This document shows, piece after piece, positions 1 through 8,575 of a stretch of 64,000 nucleotides of DNA; within the stretch, counting starts at the first letter, position 1; every line of letters starts with the position of its first letter. Origin of the DNA: JANWWM01 sp046292465 (GTDB lineage: Bacteria > Bacteroidota > Chlorobiia > Chlorobiales > Thermochlorobacteraceae). Under the pieces are notes generated by a model. The model was not told where the DNA came from. It made no database searches and saw only the letters and a list, made by a program, of their open reading frames with translations. The stretch lies in the NCBI GenBank assembly GCA_046292465.1, contig JBKBRB010000011.1, positions 19,527 to 83,526 of the forward strand. Reading direction: 5' to 3'. The translations under genes and the position numbers were made by a program.

Positions 1-95
1 ACCTTGCGAATTGGAAACTACATTGCCGCCGCAACGCGCCGTTGTTTTGATGAATATGCTGCCGTTTTCCGGCTATTGTTTCCCTGTCGCAGTTC
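1..95. other. Left-edge sequence, unassigned
   Basis: These bases lie beyond the 3' end of nadB. A plus-strand frame is open from base 1 and runs on into the nadB 3' end, so this could be the tail of a convergent gene that starts outside the window, but too little is present to recognise anything. A weak GCCG/CGGC stem is present at about 60-72, without a T tract. Confidence 0.2.
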
Positions 96-1688
96 TCAGA
101 ACGAGCGCAGAACAGTGTTGATGCGGAAATGTTTATCGTCTCTTTCGGGGTAATCGGTTGTATAGTGCAAGCCTCGCGATTCGCGGCGTTTCATTGCGCT
201 CTCGATAATCAAGCTGGCAACTTTGATGATGTTGCGCAATTCTAAAAGTTCGGCGGAAACTTTAGTTTTCTTGTAATAAGCTTCGGTTTCTTCTTTGAGA
301 AAAGCGATGCGCCGCTCTGCGCGCTTTAAGCGTAAGTCGCTCCGAACAATTCCGACGTAATCGTTCATGACTTGTTGGACTTCTCTACGATTGTGCGAAA
401 TCAGAATCCACTCTTCGGGGTTTTCCGTGCCGGTCTCGTCCCAATCGGGAAATTCCACAGTGTTTTGCACATCAGCCAAATTCTCTTTGATGTTCAAGAA
501 CGCGCGATGCGCAAAGACAAGGGCTTCGAGCAAGGAGTTACTGGCTAAGCGATTTGCGCCGTGAACGCCGGTTGAGGCGACTTCACCGCAAGCGTAAAGG
601 CGGTTGAGGGTGGTGCGAGCGAAAAGGTCGGTCGCCACGCCGCCGCATGAATAATGCATTGCAGGCACAACGGGAATCATCTCGCGCGTGATGTCAATGC
701 CGAACATCAAGCAACGCTCGTAGATGTTAGGGAAATGCTCTTTGATGTCGCTTTCGGGCTTGTGCGTGATGTCGAGGTAGACGAACTCGTCGCCGCGTTT
801 TTTCATTTCGCTGTCGATGGCTCTGGCGACAATGTCGCGTGGAGCAAGCGATTTTCGCGGGTCGTATTTGTGCATAAACTCGCGTCCGTCTTTGGTGCGC
901 AAGACGCCACCGAATCCGCGCACGGCTTCCGTAATCAAAAACGATTTTGCGTCAGGGTGGTAAAGCGTTGTGGGGTGAAATTGAATGAACTCCATGTTGT
1001 GAATTTCCGCGCCTGCGCGATACGCCATGGCAATGCCATCGCCTGTGGCGATTGAGGGATTAGTTGTATGCAAATACACATGTCCGCACCCGCCGGTGGC
1101 AAGCATCGTGAACTTGGCTAAAAACTTTTTGAAGCGACCGGTTTGCGTATCGAGCGCATAAGCGCCATAGCAAGTGATGTCGTTGGTTTTCTTACGAAGA
1201 TGATGTTCAGTAATGAGTTCAATCGAGACGTGATGCTCGAGAAGGATGATGTTTGGATGTTCAGAGGCTTTTTGAAGCAGAGCGCGCTCGACTTCTTTGC
1301 CCGTGAGGTCAGCGGCATGAACGATTCGATATGCCGAGTGTCCGCCTTCGCGCTCGAAGTGCAATTTGCCGTCTTTCTGCGTGAAGTTAACGCCAAGTTC
1401 AATCAACTCTTTGACATGCTTCGGACCTTCTTTGACCATCACCTCAACAGCTTCGCGGTTACAAAGTCCTGCGCCTGCATCGAGCGTATCAGCAATGTGT
1501 GCTTCGAAGGAATCGTCAGGTGTAAGCACAGCGGCAATTCCACCTTGTGCCCAATTCGTGTTGGAGTCGGAGCGTTCTTTTTTGGTGATAACAATGACTT
1601 GTCCAATTTCAGCGGCTTTAAGAGCGAAGAAAAGTCCCGCGATTCCGCTTCCAATCACGAGCACGTCGGTTTTAATGGTCTCTGTCAT
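96..1688 (-). CDS. nadB: L-aspartate oxidase NadB
   Basis: Cytoplasmic FAD enzyme that oxidises L-aspartate to iminoaspartate, the first step of de novo NAD synthesis; NadA then uses the product. The protein is 530 residues, normal for the family. It opens with the dinucleotide-binding motif VIGSGIAGLFFALKAAE near residue 11, followed by the flavoprotein motif NWAQGGIAAV near residue 45. The substrate-domain motif HPTTLY and the late GEVASTGVHGANRLASNSLLE motif are also present. The ATG directly abuts the stop of the upstream DedA gene (TAAATG), so it is read as the last gene of an SDR-nadA-dedA-dedA-nadB run. Quinone or fumarate would be the electron acceptor without oxygen, as is known for this family. 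Confidence 0.96.
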   Translation of the reverse strand: MTETIKTDVLVIGSGIAGLFFALKAAEIGQVIVITKKERSDSNTNWAQGGIAAVLTPDDSFEAHIADTLDAGAGLCNREAVEVMVKEGPKHVKELIELGVNFTQKDGKLHFEREGGHSAYRIVHAADLTGKEVERALLQKASEHPNIILLEHHVSIELITEHHLRKKTNDITCYGAYALDTQTGRFKKFLAKFTMLATGGCGHVYLHTTNPSIATGDGIAMAYRAGAEIHNMEFIQFHPTTLYHPDAKSFLITEAVRGFGGVLRTKDGREFMHKYDPRKSLAPRDIVARAIDSEMKKRGDEFVYLDITHKPESDIKEHFPNIYERCLMFGIDITREMIPVVPAMHYSCGGVATDLFARTTLNRLYACGEVASTGVHGANRLASNSLLEALVFAHRAFLNIKENLADVQNTVEFPDWDETGTENPEEWILISHNRREVQQVMNDYVGIVRSDLRLKRAERRIAFLKEETEAYYKKTKVSAELLELRNIIKVASLIIESAMKRRESRGLHYTTDYPERDDKHFRINTVLRSF

Positions 1689-2339
1689 TTACTCCGTCGA
1701 GCGTTCTGGAAAAAATTTTGTTTTTACAAATTCCCAAACAATCGGTAAAATTGAAATAAAGATAATGGCGAAAATGACGAGCGAAAAGTTCTTCTTCACA
1801 ATCGGCAACTCACCAAAGAAAAAGCCAAGAAACGAGAGCGAAAAAATCCACACCAAGCCGCCGACGATGTTATAGGTGATGAAGTGAGAATAGGTCATGC
1901 TACCCATGCCTGCCACAAATGGCGCAAAGGTGCGCACAATCGGCACAAAGCGCGCAATAACAATGGTTCGTCCTCCATAGCGTTCATAAAAATCGTGCGT
2001 TTTATCGAGGTGTTCCTTCTTGATGATTTTGGATTGATGCTTGACAAGATAGTCGCCGAACTTATAGCCGATGAAATAATTAACGGTGTCGCCTAAAATC
2101 GCGGCAACTGAAAGTAGCAAGACGATGAGCCATAAATCCACTGCGCCCGTCGATGCCAATGCGCCAACGGCAAAGAGCAATGAATCGCCAGGCAAAAATG
2201 GCGTAACCACAAGCCCCGTCTCACAAAAAATGATGAGAAAGAGAATCGCGTAAAGCCATGTGCCGTATTCTTCTGAAAGCGCGACAAGGTATTTGTCGAG
2301 GTGAAGCAGCACATCAATAAACTGTTTGAGAAGGTCCAT
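1689..2339 (-). CDS. DedA family membrane protein (copy 1)
   Basis: A 216-residue integral membrane protein of the DedA/SNARE-associated (VTT) superfamily, members of which act in polyprenyl-phosphate or phospholipid flipping and in membrane homeostasis. Visible hallmarks are the acidic first helix FCETGLVVTPFLPGDSLLFA, a second amphipathic region GDTVNYFIGYKFG, and the ARFVPIVRTFAPFVAGMGSM motif with the conserved arginines. It overlaps the second DedA gene by one base (TAATG) and abuts nadB. The pair share the same motif order and are probably paralogues. No feature ties it to NAD synthesis apart from position. Confidence 0.9.
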   Translation of the reverse strand: MDLLKQFIDVLLHLDKYLVALSEEYGTWLYAILFLIIFCETGLVVTPFLPGDSLLFAVGALASTGAVDLWLIVLLLSVAAILGDTVNYFIGYKFGDYLVKHQSKIIKKEHLDKTHDFYERYGGRTIVIARFVPIVRTFAPFVAGMGSMTYSHFITYNIVGGLVWIFSLSFLGFFFGELPIVKKNFSLVIFAIIFISILPIVWEFVKTKFFPERSTE

Positions 2340-2956
2340 TATGAAAGTGATTTTGGTGAACGAGATTTGAACAAGTTAAAAAGAATCGTGCCGATAATAA
2401 CGACGAGTATAACAGCAATACCCTTGTTGATGTATGCTTCCAATTCGGGAAACTGCTTGACGACGAAATAGCCCAAGAGTGAGAAAGAAAGAATCCACAC
2501 AATCGCGCCGCTGACGCTAAAAAAGATGAAACGGTGATAAGGCATGTTCGCAATGCCCGCGACGGTGGTGGCGAAGTTGCGCACGATAGGAAAATATCGC
2601 GCAAGAAAAACGGCTTTGCCGCCGTGCTTGTCGTAAAACGCTTGTGCTTGAAGCAAATACGCACGCTTGAAGAAAAGTGAGTCTTCTTTTTCAAAGAGTT
2701 TGCGCCCGAAATGTTTGCCAATCAGGTAGCCTGTGGAATCTCCGAGAATGGCGGCAAGAATCATCACGAGGTTGACTTGCACGATGTCAAGTTTGCCTGT
2801 TGCCGCCACAAGTCCCGCCGTTAAAATCAGCGCGTCGCCCGGAAGGAGAAAGCCAAAGAAGAGCCCGGTATCGGCGAAGATGATGAAGAAGAGCAACGCA
2901 TAGCCGCCCCATCGAATCATCTCGTCGAGCGAGCCAAAGGTGAGTGTTTCGGGCAT
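2339..2956 (-). CDS. DedA family membrane protein (copy 2)
   Basis: A 205-residue DedA/VTT-superfamily membrane protein, paralogous to its downstream neighbour. It has the same landmarks: FADTGLFFGFLLPGDALILTA in the first membrane-embedded segment, GDSTGYLIGKHFGRKLF, and ARYFPIVRNFATTVAGIANM. Four to five hydrophobic segments are visible. It starts 11 bases after the nadA stop and its stop codon overlaps the next ATG by one base, so the two DedA proteins are likely made together and might heteromerise. The transported lipid, if any, cannot be told from sequence. Confidence 0.9.
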   Translation of the reverse strand: MPETLTFGSLDEMIRWGGYALLFFIIFADTGLFFGFLLPGDALILTAGLVAATGKLDIVQVNLVMILAAILGDSTGYLIGKHFGRKLFEKEDSLFFKRAYLLQAQAFYDKHGGKAVFLARYFPIVRNFATTVAGIANMPYHRFIFFSVSGAIVWILSFSLLGYFVVKQFPELEAYINKGIAVILVVIIGTILFNLFKSRSPKSLS

Positions 2957-2967
2957 TGAGAAGTGTT

Positions 2968-3933
2968 TTACTTCGAGAGTTCTAACATTCGCTCCATCGG
3001 CTTCAAGGCGCGCAGGCGCAACTCTTCATTCATCGTAATTTCAGGCATGCGGTGTTTCATCGTCAGGTAGACCTTTTCAAGCGTGTTGAGTTTCATATAC
3101 GGACACTCGTTGCAAGCGCAGTGTTTTTCTTCATTTGGCGGTGCGGCAATGAAGGTTTTATGCGGCGAGCGTTTTTGCATTTCATGAATGATGCCCGCTT
3201 CGGTAGCAACGATAAATTCCGTGTGCGGACTTTGAATCGTGAATTCAAGCAATGCTTTGGTAGAGCCGATAAACGCGGCATGTGCTAAAACAGGGGCTTC
3301 ACATTCGGGGTGTGCAATCACAACAGCGTTTGGGTGTCGCACTTTGAGCGCGATGAGTTTTCGCTCGCTGAACGTTTCATGCACAATGCACGAGCCTTGC
3401 CACAGAATCATCTCTCGTCCTGTTTTTTTCATCAAGTACGCACCAAGATTTTTATCAGGCGCGAAAATAATTTTTTGCGATTCAGGAACGGAGCGCACAA
3501 TTTTTTCAGCGTTGGACGACGTGCAAATAATATCCGACATCGCCTTAATTTCTGCCGTGCAGTTGATATAACTAATCACCACTGCATCGGGGTGCTGTGC
3601 CTTGAACTGTGCAAAGAGCGCAGGCGGACAAGAATCGGCAAGCGAACAACCTGCGGCTAAATCGGGCAAGAGCACTTGTTTGGTCGGATTCAAAATTTTT
3701 GCCGTCTCTGCCATGAAGTGAACGCCACAAAAGACAATCACATCTGCATTGGTTGATTTTGCCGCTTGTGCCAGTTGCAAACTATCGCCCAAAAAATCGG
3801 CAATGTCTTGAATATCAGGCTCTTGATAGTAGTGCGCGAGAATAACAGCATTCAGTTCCTTTTTCAAGCGTGTGATTTCTTCAAAGAGATCGAGCGAGGC
3901 AAGCGGACGGTCATGTTGAGATGCGGTTTCCAT
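2968..3933 (-). CDS. nadA: Quinolinate synthase NadA
   Basis: A [4Fe-4S] enzyme that condenses iminoaspartate with dihydroxyacetone phosphate to quinolinate. The 321-residue protein shows VILAHYYQEPDIQDIADFLG near the N-terminus (substrate loop). The expected cluster cysteines are in the motifs FCGVHFMAETAKIL, GSCIVHE and NECPYMKLNTLEK. It sits between the SDR gene (gap 18 bases) and the DedA pair in the same strand run as nadB, which makes the first two NAD-synthesis steps cotranscribed; nadC is separate at 27231. A TAACTTTA element on the minus strand (3947-3954), 13 bases before the ATG, could be a local promoter but overlaps the SDR stop. Confidence 0.96.
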   Translation of the reverse strand: METASQHDRPLASLDLFEEITRLKKELNAVILAHYYQEPDIQDIADFLGDSLQLAQAAKSTNADVIVFCGVHFMAETAKILNPTKQVLLPDLAAGCSLADSCPPALFAQFKAQHPDAVVISYINCTAEIKAMSDIICTSSNAEKIVRSVPESQKIIFAPDKNLGAYLMKKTGREMILWQGSCIVHETFSERKLIALKVRHPNAVVIAHPECEAPVLAHAAFIGSTKALLEFTIQSPHTEFIVATEAGIIHEMQKRSPHKTFIAAPPNEEKHCACNECPYMKLNTLEKVYLTMKHRMPEITMNEELRLRALKPMERMLELSK

Positions 3934-3951
3934 ACTGAAAAAACGTTAAAG

Positions 3952-4770
3952 TTAAAATTCGCTAATGCCGACTAACCGACACGAGTGTTCCCAAAAGCGT
4001 TTGCGAATCTCGACATTATCGACAATCGGGTTATACGGTTGCGGTCGCTTTTTGACGAAGTATTTACCTGAAATGCCGGCTACTTCGGGCGACGACGCCA
4101 AATAGACCGATGTTTCGGCACCTTCCTCGAGCGATGCACCTTTCATCGCAAATCCTGCTTCTAAAAGTTTCGTCGTAATCACGCCTGGGTGCAAAGTGTT
4201 GGAAGTGATATGAGTTCCATTAAGTCGCTCTGCCAATTCTACGGCAAAAAGCACATTCGCCAATTTAGAGCGCAAATAAGCATCATATCCATCAAACTTT
4301 TTTTCGCCTTGAAGGTTTTCAAAATCGAGCGTGGCGCGCATGTGCGCAATAGAACTAACCGTAATCACTCTTGCTGCTGGCGATTGTTTCAAGAGCGGCA
4401 TACAGAGGTGCGTCAAAAAGAAATGAGCAAGGTGATTGACAGCAAAGGTCATTTCGTAGCCATCGTGTGAAAGTTCGCGCGTTTTCATAAATACGCCCGC
4501 GTTGTTGATAAGCACGTCCAATCGTGGATATTTTTGCTCTAAGTCAACGACCATTTTGCGAATGGCGTTCAACGAAGAGAGGTCGGCATGAAAAATATCT
4601 AACTTGGCGTGGCGCCGTATGCTGAGCAGGTCTTTCATTGTCTGAACAAGTCGCTTGGAATCGCGTCCGTGCAGGAGCACAGTTGCGCCTTGATTGGCGA
4701 GCTCGAGAGCCGTCTGTTTGCCAATGCCGTCGGTTGCTCCTGTTACGAGCACAATTTTGCCTTCCATCAT
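3952..4770 (-). CDS. Short-chain dehydrogenase/reductase
   Basis: A 272-residue NAD(P)-dependent oxidoreductase of the classical SDR fold. The start was put at the first of two adjacent ATGs (4770 and 4767), because the cofactor motif VTGATDGIGKQTA follows immediately and the open frame upstream codes for nothing conserved. Further motifs are LINNAG, the serine motif VITVSSIAH, and the catalytic YLRSK (YxxxK). Its closest-looking relatives are the retinol-dehydrogenase/protochlorophyllide-reductase-like SDRs, whose substrates are usually unknown. It is the first gene of the minus-strand run ending in nadB and is divergent from the exported protein at 4861. Substrate not determinable. Confidence 0.85.
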   Translation of the reverse strand: MMEGKIVLVTGATDGIGKQTALELANQGATVLLHGRDSKRLVQTMKDLLSIRRHAKLDIFHADLSSLNAIRKMVVDLEQKYPRLDVLINNAGVFMKTRELSHDGYEMTFAVNHLAHFFLTHLCMPLLKQSPAARVITVSSIAHMRATLDFENLQGEKKFDGYDAYLRSKLANVLFAVELAERLNGTHITSNTLHPGVITTKLLEAGFAMKGASLEEGAETSVYLASSPEVAGISGKYFVKKRPQPYNPIVDNVEIRKRFWEHSCRLVGISEF

Positions 4771-4802
4771 GATGTTTTGCCGCTCTGACTGAAATGTTGT
4801 TG

Positions 4803-4810
4803 TAACTTTC
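4803..4810 (+). promoter_or_regulatory. Candidate Bacteroidota-type -7 element (TAACTTTC)
   Basis: TAACTTTC lies 50 bases before the ATG of the 4861 gene, in the divergent gap. It resembles the Bacteroidota TAnnTTTG element. No clear -33 TTTG box was found, so this is only a candidate. Confidence 0.3.
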
Positions 4811-4860
4811 CACGATATTGAAGTGCAAAAATGCACGAAAAAATTTGAATTCTGAACCTG

Positions 4861-6072
4861 ATGAAACGCCTTGCTATTTTGTTGCTAATCTCCTTGCCAA
4901 GTTTTCTTTTGGCGCAGAAGAAAATTGCACCGATTTCGATTGATATTTACGGCGCGAAGTTCAGTTTTATCTTTCAAGTCAGCAACCTTGACGAATTGGA
5001 ACGCACAAAACTGGTCGAGCCACGCTTTGCCGACCTTGCGAATGCTGCTATTCATAACGCCATGCCATTTGCCAGCCGATTGATCGACCTTTGCGATTCG
5101 CTCAACTTTCCCGATTGGCTTCGCTTGAAATTAGTCGGTCAAATTGCCAAGCGTGTCGCAAAAAAAAACAATCAGAAAGTATTCACAGCAATGGTTCTGC
5201 TTCGCGCAATGGGATACAACGCGAGCATTATTTTGCTCTCGAGGCAATGGCATCTTGCCGTTGAAATTGACCAAAAAATCTTCTTTGCAACCATCTTTGA
5301 AGAACAAAAAAAGCGGTATGCGATTTTCGATATCGACCATAGCGAACTGATGAAAGAGACAGGAGAATCCAACGGATTTTATGATGCCAACGAGTATTTG
5401 GGTAGAACCTTAGAGCCTATCGCACTTTTTCAAGATGGCTTGCCAACGCTTCCCTACACGCCAATCAAGAAAACAATTACATGGAAATTTGATACCGATG
5501 TCTACACGCTCACTTATACGCTCAATCAGAACATGGTAAAGTATTTGGAAGAGCGACCGCAGACCGATGTCTCAACTTATTTCAACGAAACGATTTCGCA
5601 AGATGTGGTTCGAGCCGTGATTGAACCGCTCAAAAAGTTGATAGAAGAAAAACGATTTCATGCGCGCCAAGCCCTTGCCTTCTTGCATGCGTTTGTGCTA
5701 AATGGATTTGCCTACAAGGACGATATGAAAACCAAACGCGGTGAACATACCAATAGCGTCTACGAAACGCTGGCAAGCGACTTCTCGGATTGTGAAGACC
5801 GCTCCATCTTGCTTTCAGTGCTCGTGCGAGGAATACTGGGATTTGAAGTGGTCGCACTTGAATTTCCAAATCATATTACACTTGCAGTTCACTTTCCCAA
5901 CTTTGTGCCTGAAGAAGCAGACGAAGTTTATACCTACAACGGCAAGCGTTATTTGAGTGCAGACCCTTCATGCTTTGGAAAACTGGGCGCAGTGAATCCA
6001 GACTTCAAGGGCAAAGACCCGATTCGCTTTATTCTCATTCAGCCACTGATGGTTTTTAGAGCCAATCGTTGA
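4861..6072 (+). CDS. Exported transglutaminase-like protein with a degenerate internal repeat
   Basis: A 403-residue protein with a clear signal peptide (cleavage probably after LLAQ, residue 19). The C-terminal half carries a transglutaminase/papain-like triad in order: Cys311 (FSDCEDRSILLSVL), His338 (NHITLAVHF) and Asp368 (YLSADPS). The N-terminal half repeats the same pattern without the cysteine: VFTAMVLLRAMGY near 107, WHLAVEI near 130 and YAIFDID near 153. This suggests tandem duplication with decay of copy one. Transglutaminase-like folds in bacteria are usually cysteine peptidases or scaffolds. Substrate and partner are unknown. It is divergent from the SDR gene and precedes the pigment genes by about 100 bases. 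Confidence 0.7.
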   Translation: MKRLAILLLISLPSFLLAQKKIAPISIDIYGAKFSFIFQVSNLDELERTKLVEPRFADLANAAIHNAMPFASRLIDLCDSLNFPDWLRLKLVGQIAKRVAKKNNQKVFTAMVLLRAMGYNASIILLSRQWHLAVEIDQKIFFATIFEEQKKRYAIFDIDHSELMKETGESNGFYDANEYLGRTLEPIALFQDGLPTLPYTPIKKTITWKFDTDVYTLTYTLNQNMVKYLEERPQTDVSTYFNETISQDVVRAVIEPLKKLIEEKRFHARQALAFLHAFVLNGFAYKDDMKTKRGEHTNSVYETLASDFSDCEDRSILLSVLVRGILGFEVVALEFPNHITLAVHFPNFVPEEADEVYTYNGKRYLSADPSCFGKLGAVNPDFKGKDPIRFILIQPLMVFRANR

Positions 6073-6109
6073 AAGCACAAACAGACTTCTTTTCTCACCG
6101 TTTCCGTTG

Positions 6110-6117
6110 TAACTTTG
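6110..6117 (+). promoter_or_regulatory. Candidate Bacteroidota-type -7 element (TAACTTTG)
   Basis: TAACTTTG is an exact fit to TAnnTTTG and lies 60 bases before the (bacterio)chlorophyll synthase ATG, in a 104-base gap after the preceding gene. The upstream -33 TTTG is not clear. It would drive the 6177-9190 run. Confidence 0.4.
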
Positions 6118-6176
6118 CACAAAATGAACATTTATCTTCATTGAGCGAAATGAAGCGATCTTGACATTTTTCAACC

Positions 6177-7184
6177 ATGAACAACGCACCAAATGATGCG
6201 CTTTCGCTAATTCAGAAGTTCAAAGCGCATATTGAACTTTTAGACCCAATTACATGGGTCGGCGTATTGCAAGGAATTGTGTGCGGTGCGATTGCATCAG
6301 GGCAAATGCAATTCACGGTTCAGCATCTTGGAGAATTTGCACTTCTGACATTGCTCTTCGGACCGCTTGGCACTGGATTTTCGCAATCTGTCAATGATTA
6401 TTACGACCGCGACCTCGACCGCATTAACGAACCGACACGCCCTATTCCGTCTGGAAGATTAACCGTAAAAGAAGCCATGTGGAATTGGATTGTGGTTGGC
6501 ATCATCGTCATATTCGTGAGCGGTTTTTTCGCGCATTACCTTGGCGGTATGCGCGGCGGCGTTCTCTTCTTGCTCTCTGTCTTTGGTTTAATCATGGGAT
6601 ACATTTACTCCGCGCCACCGTTCAAACTCAAAAACAACGTGCTCCTTTCAGCACCCGCCGTCGGCATTAGTTATAGCCTCATCACTTGGATTGCCGGAAA
6701 TTTGCTCTATGCCGATTTGCGTATTGAGGTTGTTTGGATGGCAGTCATCAATGCACTCATCGCTATCGGATTGATTTTTCTTAACGACTTCAAAGCCATT
6801 GAAGGCGACCGTGCAAAAGGGCTGAAATCGCTTCCCGTGATGATTGGCGTCAGGGGAACTTACCTTGTTGCTTTCTCGCTCATTGACCTTGCCTTCGGCA
6901 CATTTGTCTATCTGATGTGGTCGTGGAAGTTTAATCTGATGTTTTATTTCTCTCTCACTTCGTTCATCATCATCGTTGTAACGCAAATCATGCTCTACCG
7001 CGACCCCGAAGACGGAGCATCGGCTTTGGAAAATGCTATTCAAAAAACTGGGCTAAAAAACGTCGTTGGAAAGAGCGATATGAAGACACACAAATCATAT
7101 TTGCGCTACCTTGTGGTCAATAATGGTTTATATGTCTTGAACGTCATTTTCGCATCGATACTCATCGCTCAAAAGCCACTCTAA
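6177..7184 (+). CDS. bchG/chlG: Chlorophyll/bacteriochlorophyll synthase (UbiA-type prenyltransferase)
   Basis: Integral membrane enzyme that esterifies a (bacterio)chlorophyllide with a polyprenyl diphosphate tail, the last step of pigment synthesis. At 335 residues it shows the family's first Asp-rich motif, NDYYDRDLDRINEP followed by TRPIPSGR, the motif GYIYSAPPFKLK, and the second Asp motif NDFKAIEGDRAKGLKSLPVM. These are diagnostic for ChlG/BchG/BchK rather than for UbiA or MenA. Green sulfur bacteria carry three such synthases (BchG for BChl a, ChlG for Chl a, BchK for BChl c/d/e), and I cannot tell which this is. It is followed by a phytol-kinase-like gene 26 bases downstream, suggesting tail supply and tail attachment are coordinated. 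Confidence 0.9.
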   Translation: MNNAPNDALSLIQKFKAHIELLDPITWVGVLQGIVCGAIASGQMQFTVQHLGEFALLTLLFGPLGTGFSQSVNDYYDRDLDRINEPTRPIPSGRLTVKEAMWNWIVVGIIVIFVSGFFAHYLGGMRGGVLFLLSVFGLIMGYIYSAPPFKLKNNVLLSAPAVGISYSLITWIAGNLLYADLRIEVVWMAVINALIAIGLIFLNDFKAIEGDRAKGLKSLPVMIGVRGTYLVAFSLIDLAFGTFVYLMWSWKFNLMFYFSLTSFIIIVVTQIMLYRDPEDGASALENAIQKTGLKNVVGKSDMKTHKSYLRYLVVNNGLYVLNVIFASILIAQKPL

Positions 7185-7210
7185 CAACAAAACTAAAAAA
7201 CCAATAAACG

Positions 7211-7903
7211 ATGCTTGGATTGTCGCCGCTCTACAACAATCTCCTCGCCGCGCTTTTCACAATTATTTATGTCTTCAGTTTGGTTGCGCTGATGGAAGTG
7301 TTCGTTACGCGCTTTGGCTTAGCACGCGATTTGAGCCGAAAAATTACGCACATCGGCGCAGGCATGATTATCGCCTTTCTGCCGCTCTTTGACGACACAC
7401 ACTGGAGCAAGTATTTCAACGTCTCGATTTTCGTGATTTGGATTGTGCTTCTCGTGCAAAAAGGATTGTTCGCCGATGTCAATGATGAAGCCGTCAAAAC
7501 CATGACGCGCACAGGCGACCGACGCGAACTGCTCAAAGGTCCGCTTTACTTCGTGATTGTCGCGACCATTTGCGGCACGCTCTTCTACAAAACATTTGAA
7601 GGCGTTTTGGCAATGTCAATTCTCGGTTGGGGCGACGGCATGGCACCTGTCATCGGCGCGCGCTACGGAAAAATCAAATATCAAATTCTCTCGCCAAAAA
7701 GCGTGGAAGGCTCGCTGACGATGTTCGTCTCGGCGTTTGTGGCTTCTCTGTTGCTCGTTCAATTTATCATTCCACAAGAATACGATTTCAATCGTATCTT
7801 AATTCTTTCTGCGATTGCAACCGTCGCTGAAGGCATTAGTCCGAAAGAACTTGATAACTTCATCATTCCGCTTGCTGTGATTGGCGGCGCGCAGTTTGTT
7901 TAA
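7211..7903 (+). CDS. Phytol/dolichol kinase-like membrane protein
   Basis: A 230-residue polytopic membrane protein of the CTP-dependent dolichol/phytol kinase superfamily (VTE5/VTE6 type). Visible signatures are DLSRKITHIGAG near residue 40, GWGDGMAPVIGARYGK near 140 and the nucleotide-site motif SPKSVEGSLTMF near 160. Plant and cyanobacterial relatives phosphorylate phytol released from chlorophyll so that it can be reused for pigment or quinone tails. Its place directly after the chlorophyll synthase fits that role here, with phytol or geranylgeraniol as probable substrate. That assignment is inferred from context and family; some relatives act on other prenols. Confidence 0.75.
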   Translation: MLGLSPLYNNLLAALFTIIYVFSLVALMEVFVTRFGLARDLSRKITHIGAGMIIAFLPLFDDTHWSKYFNVSIFVIWIVLLVQKGLFADVNDEAVKTMTRTGDRRELLKGPLYFVIVATICGTLFYKTFEGVLAMSILGWGDGMAPVIGARYGKIKYQILSPKSVEGSLTMFVSAFVASLLLVQFIIPQEYDFNRILILSAIATVAEGISPKELDNFIIPLAVIGGAQFV

Positions 7904-7935
7904 TTGTTGGACATAATTGTTGGAGAATTTGAACG

Positions 7936-8574
7936 ATGAAATCGCTCTTGAAAACTTCTACTGAAAAGCAGTATTCGCTTGCGGAATACTTTGCACTTGA
8001 AAGGGCAAATCGCGAGACGAAGTATGAGTATTTGAACGGCAAAATCGTGGCAATGGCGGGCGCGCAACCAGAGCACAATTCTATTTGTGCGAACTTAATT
8101 CGCGAGATAGGAAACCGAATTATCAAGCAAAAAAAGCCTTGTCGTGTGTATCCAAGCGACCAGCGCGTCAAGAGCGAGGTCAGAGCCAGTGGCAAAATGG
8201 GCTACTTTTACCCTGATGTGTCAGTGGTGTGTGGCGAGCCTGAATTTGCAGACGACAATCCCAAAACGCTCCTCAACGCAGTGCTCGTGATTGAAGTCCT
8301 TTCAGAATCCACATTTGAATACGACTTCAACGAGAAACGCATGTATTATGCCGGGCAAGAAAGCATTCAAGAAATGCTGTTCATTCATTACGAAAAACCT
8401 TCGGTGGTTCGTGTTGTGCGAGAAAAAGACGCGTGGCAGATTTCCGATTATCAATCGCTTGCCGATAAAGTTCCGCTTCGCTCTATCGGAATTGAACTGC
8501 CAATGAAAGAAGTCTATCGTGATGTGTCGTTTCCCAAACCGAACAAGAAAGACATCAAAACGCTGATTCGTTAA
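7936..8574 (+). CDS. Uma2 family putative restriction-like endonuclease (DUF820)
   Basis: A 212-residue protein of the Uma2/DUF820 family, with a PD-(D/E)XK nuclease fold. The N-terminal pattern YSLAEYFALE...KYEYLNGKIVAMAGA, the metal site aspartate in YFYPDVSVVCGEPEF and the acidic motif VLVIEVLSEST match the family. These proteins are frequent in cyanobacteria, Chloroflexi and Chlorobi and have no firm biological role. It lies between the phytol-kinase-like gene and miaE with short gaps (32 bases upstream, 1 base downstream), so it is probably cotranscribed, but it looks like a mobile-type addition rather than part of the pigment pathway. Confidence 0.85.
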   Translation: MKSLLKTSTEKQYSLAEYFALERANRETKYEYLNGKIVAMAGAQPEHNSICANLIREIGNRIIKQKKPCRVYPSDQRVKSEVRASGKMGYFYPDVSVVCGEPEFADDNPKTLLNAVLVIEVLSESTFEYDFNEKRMYYAGQESIQEMLFIHYEKPSVVRVVREKDAWQISDYQSLADKVPLRSIGIELPMKEVYRDVSFPKPNKKDIKTLIR

Positions 8575-8575
8575 A

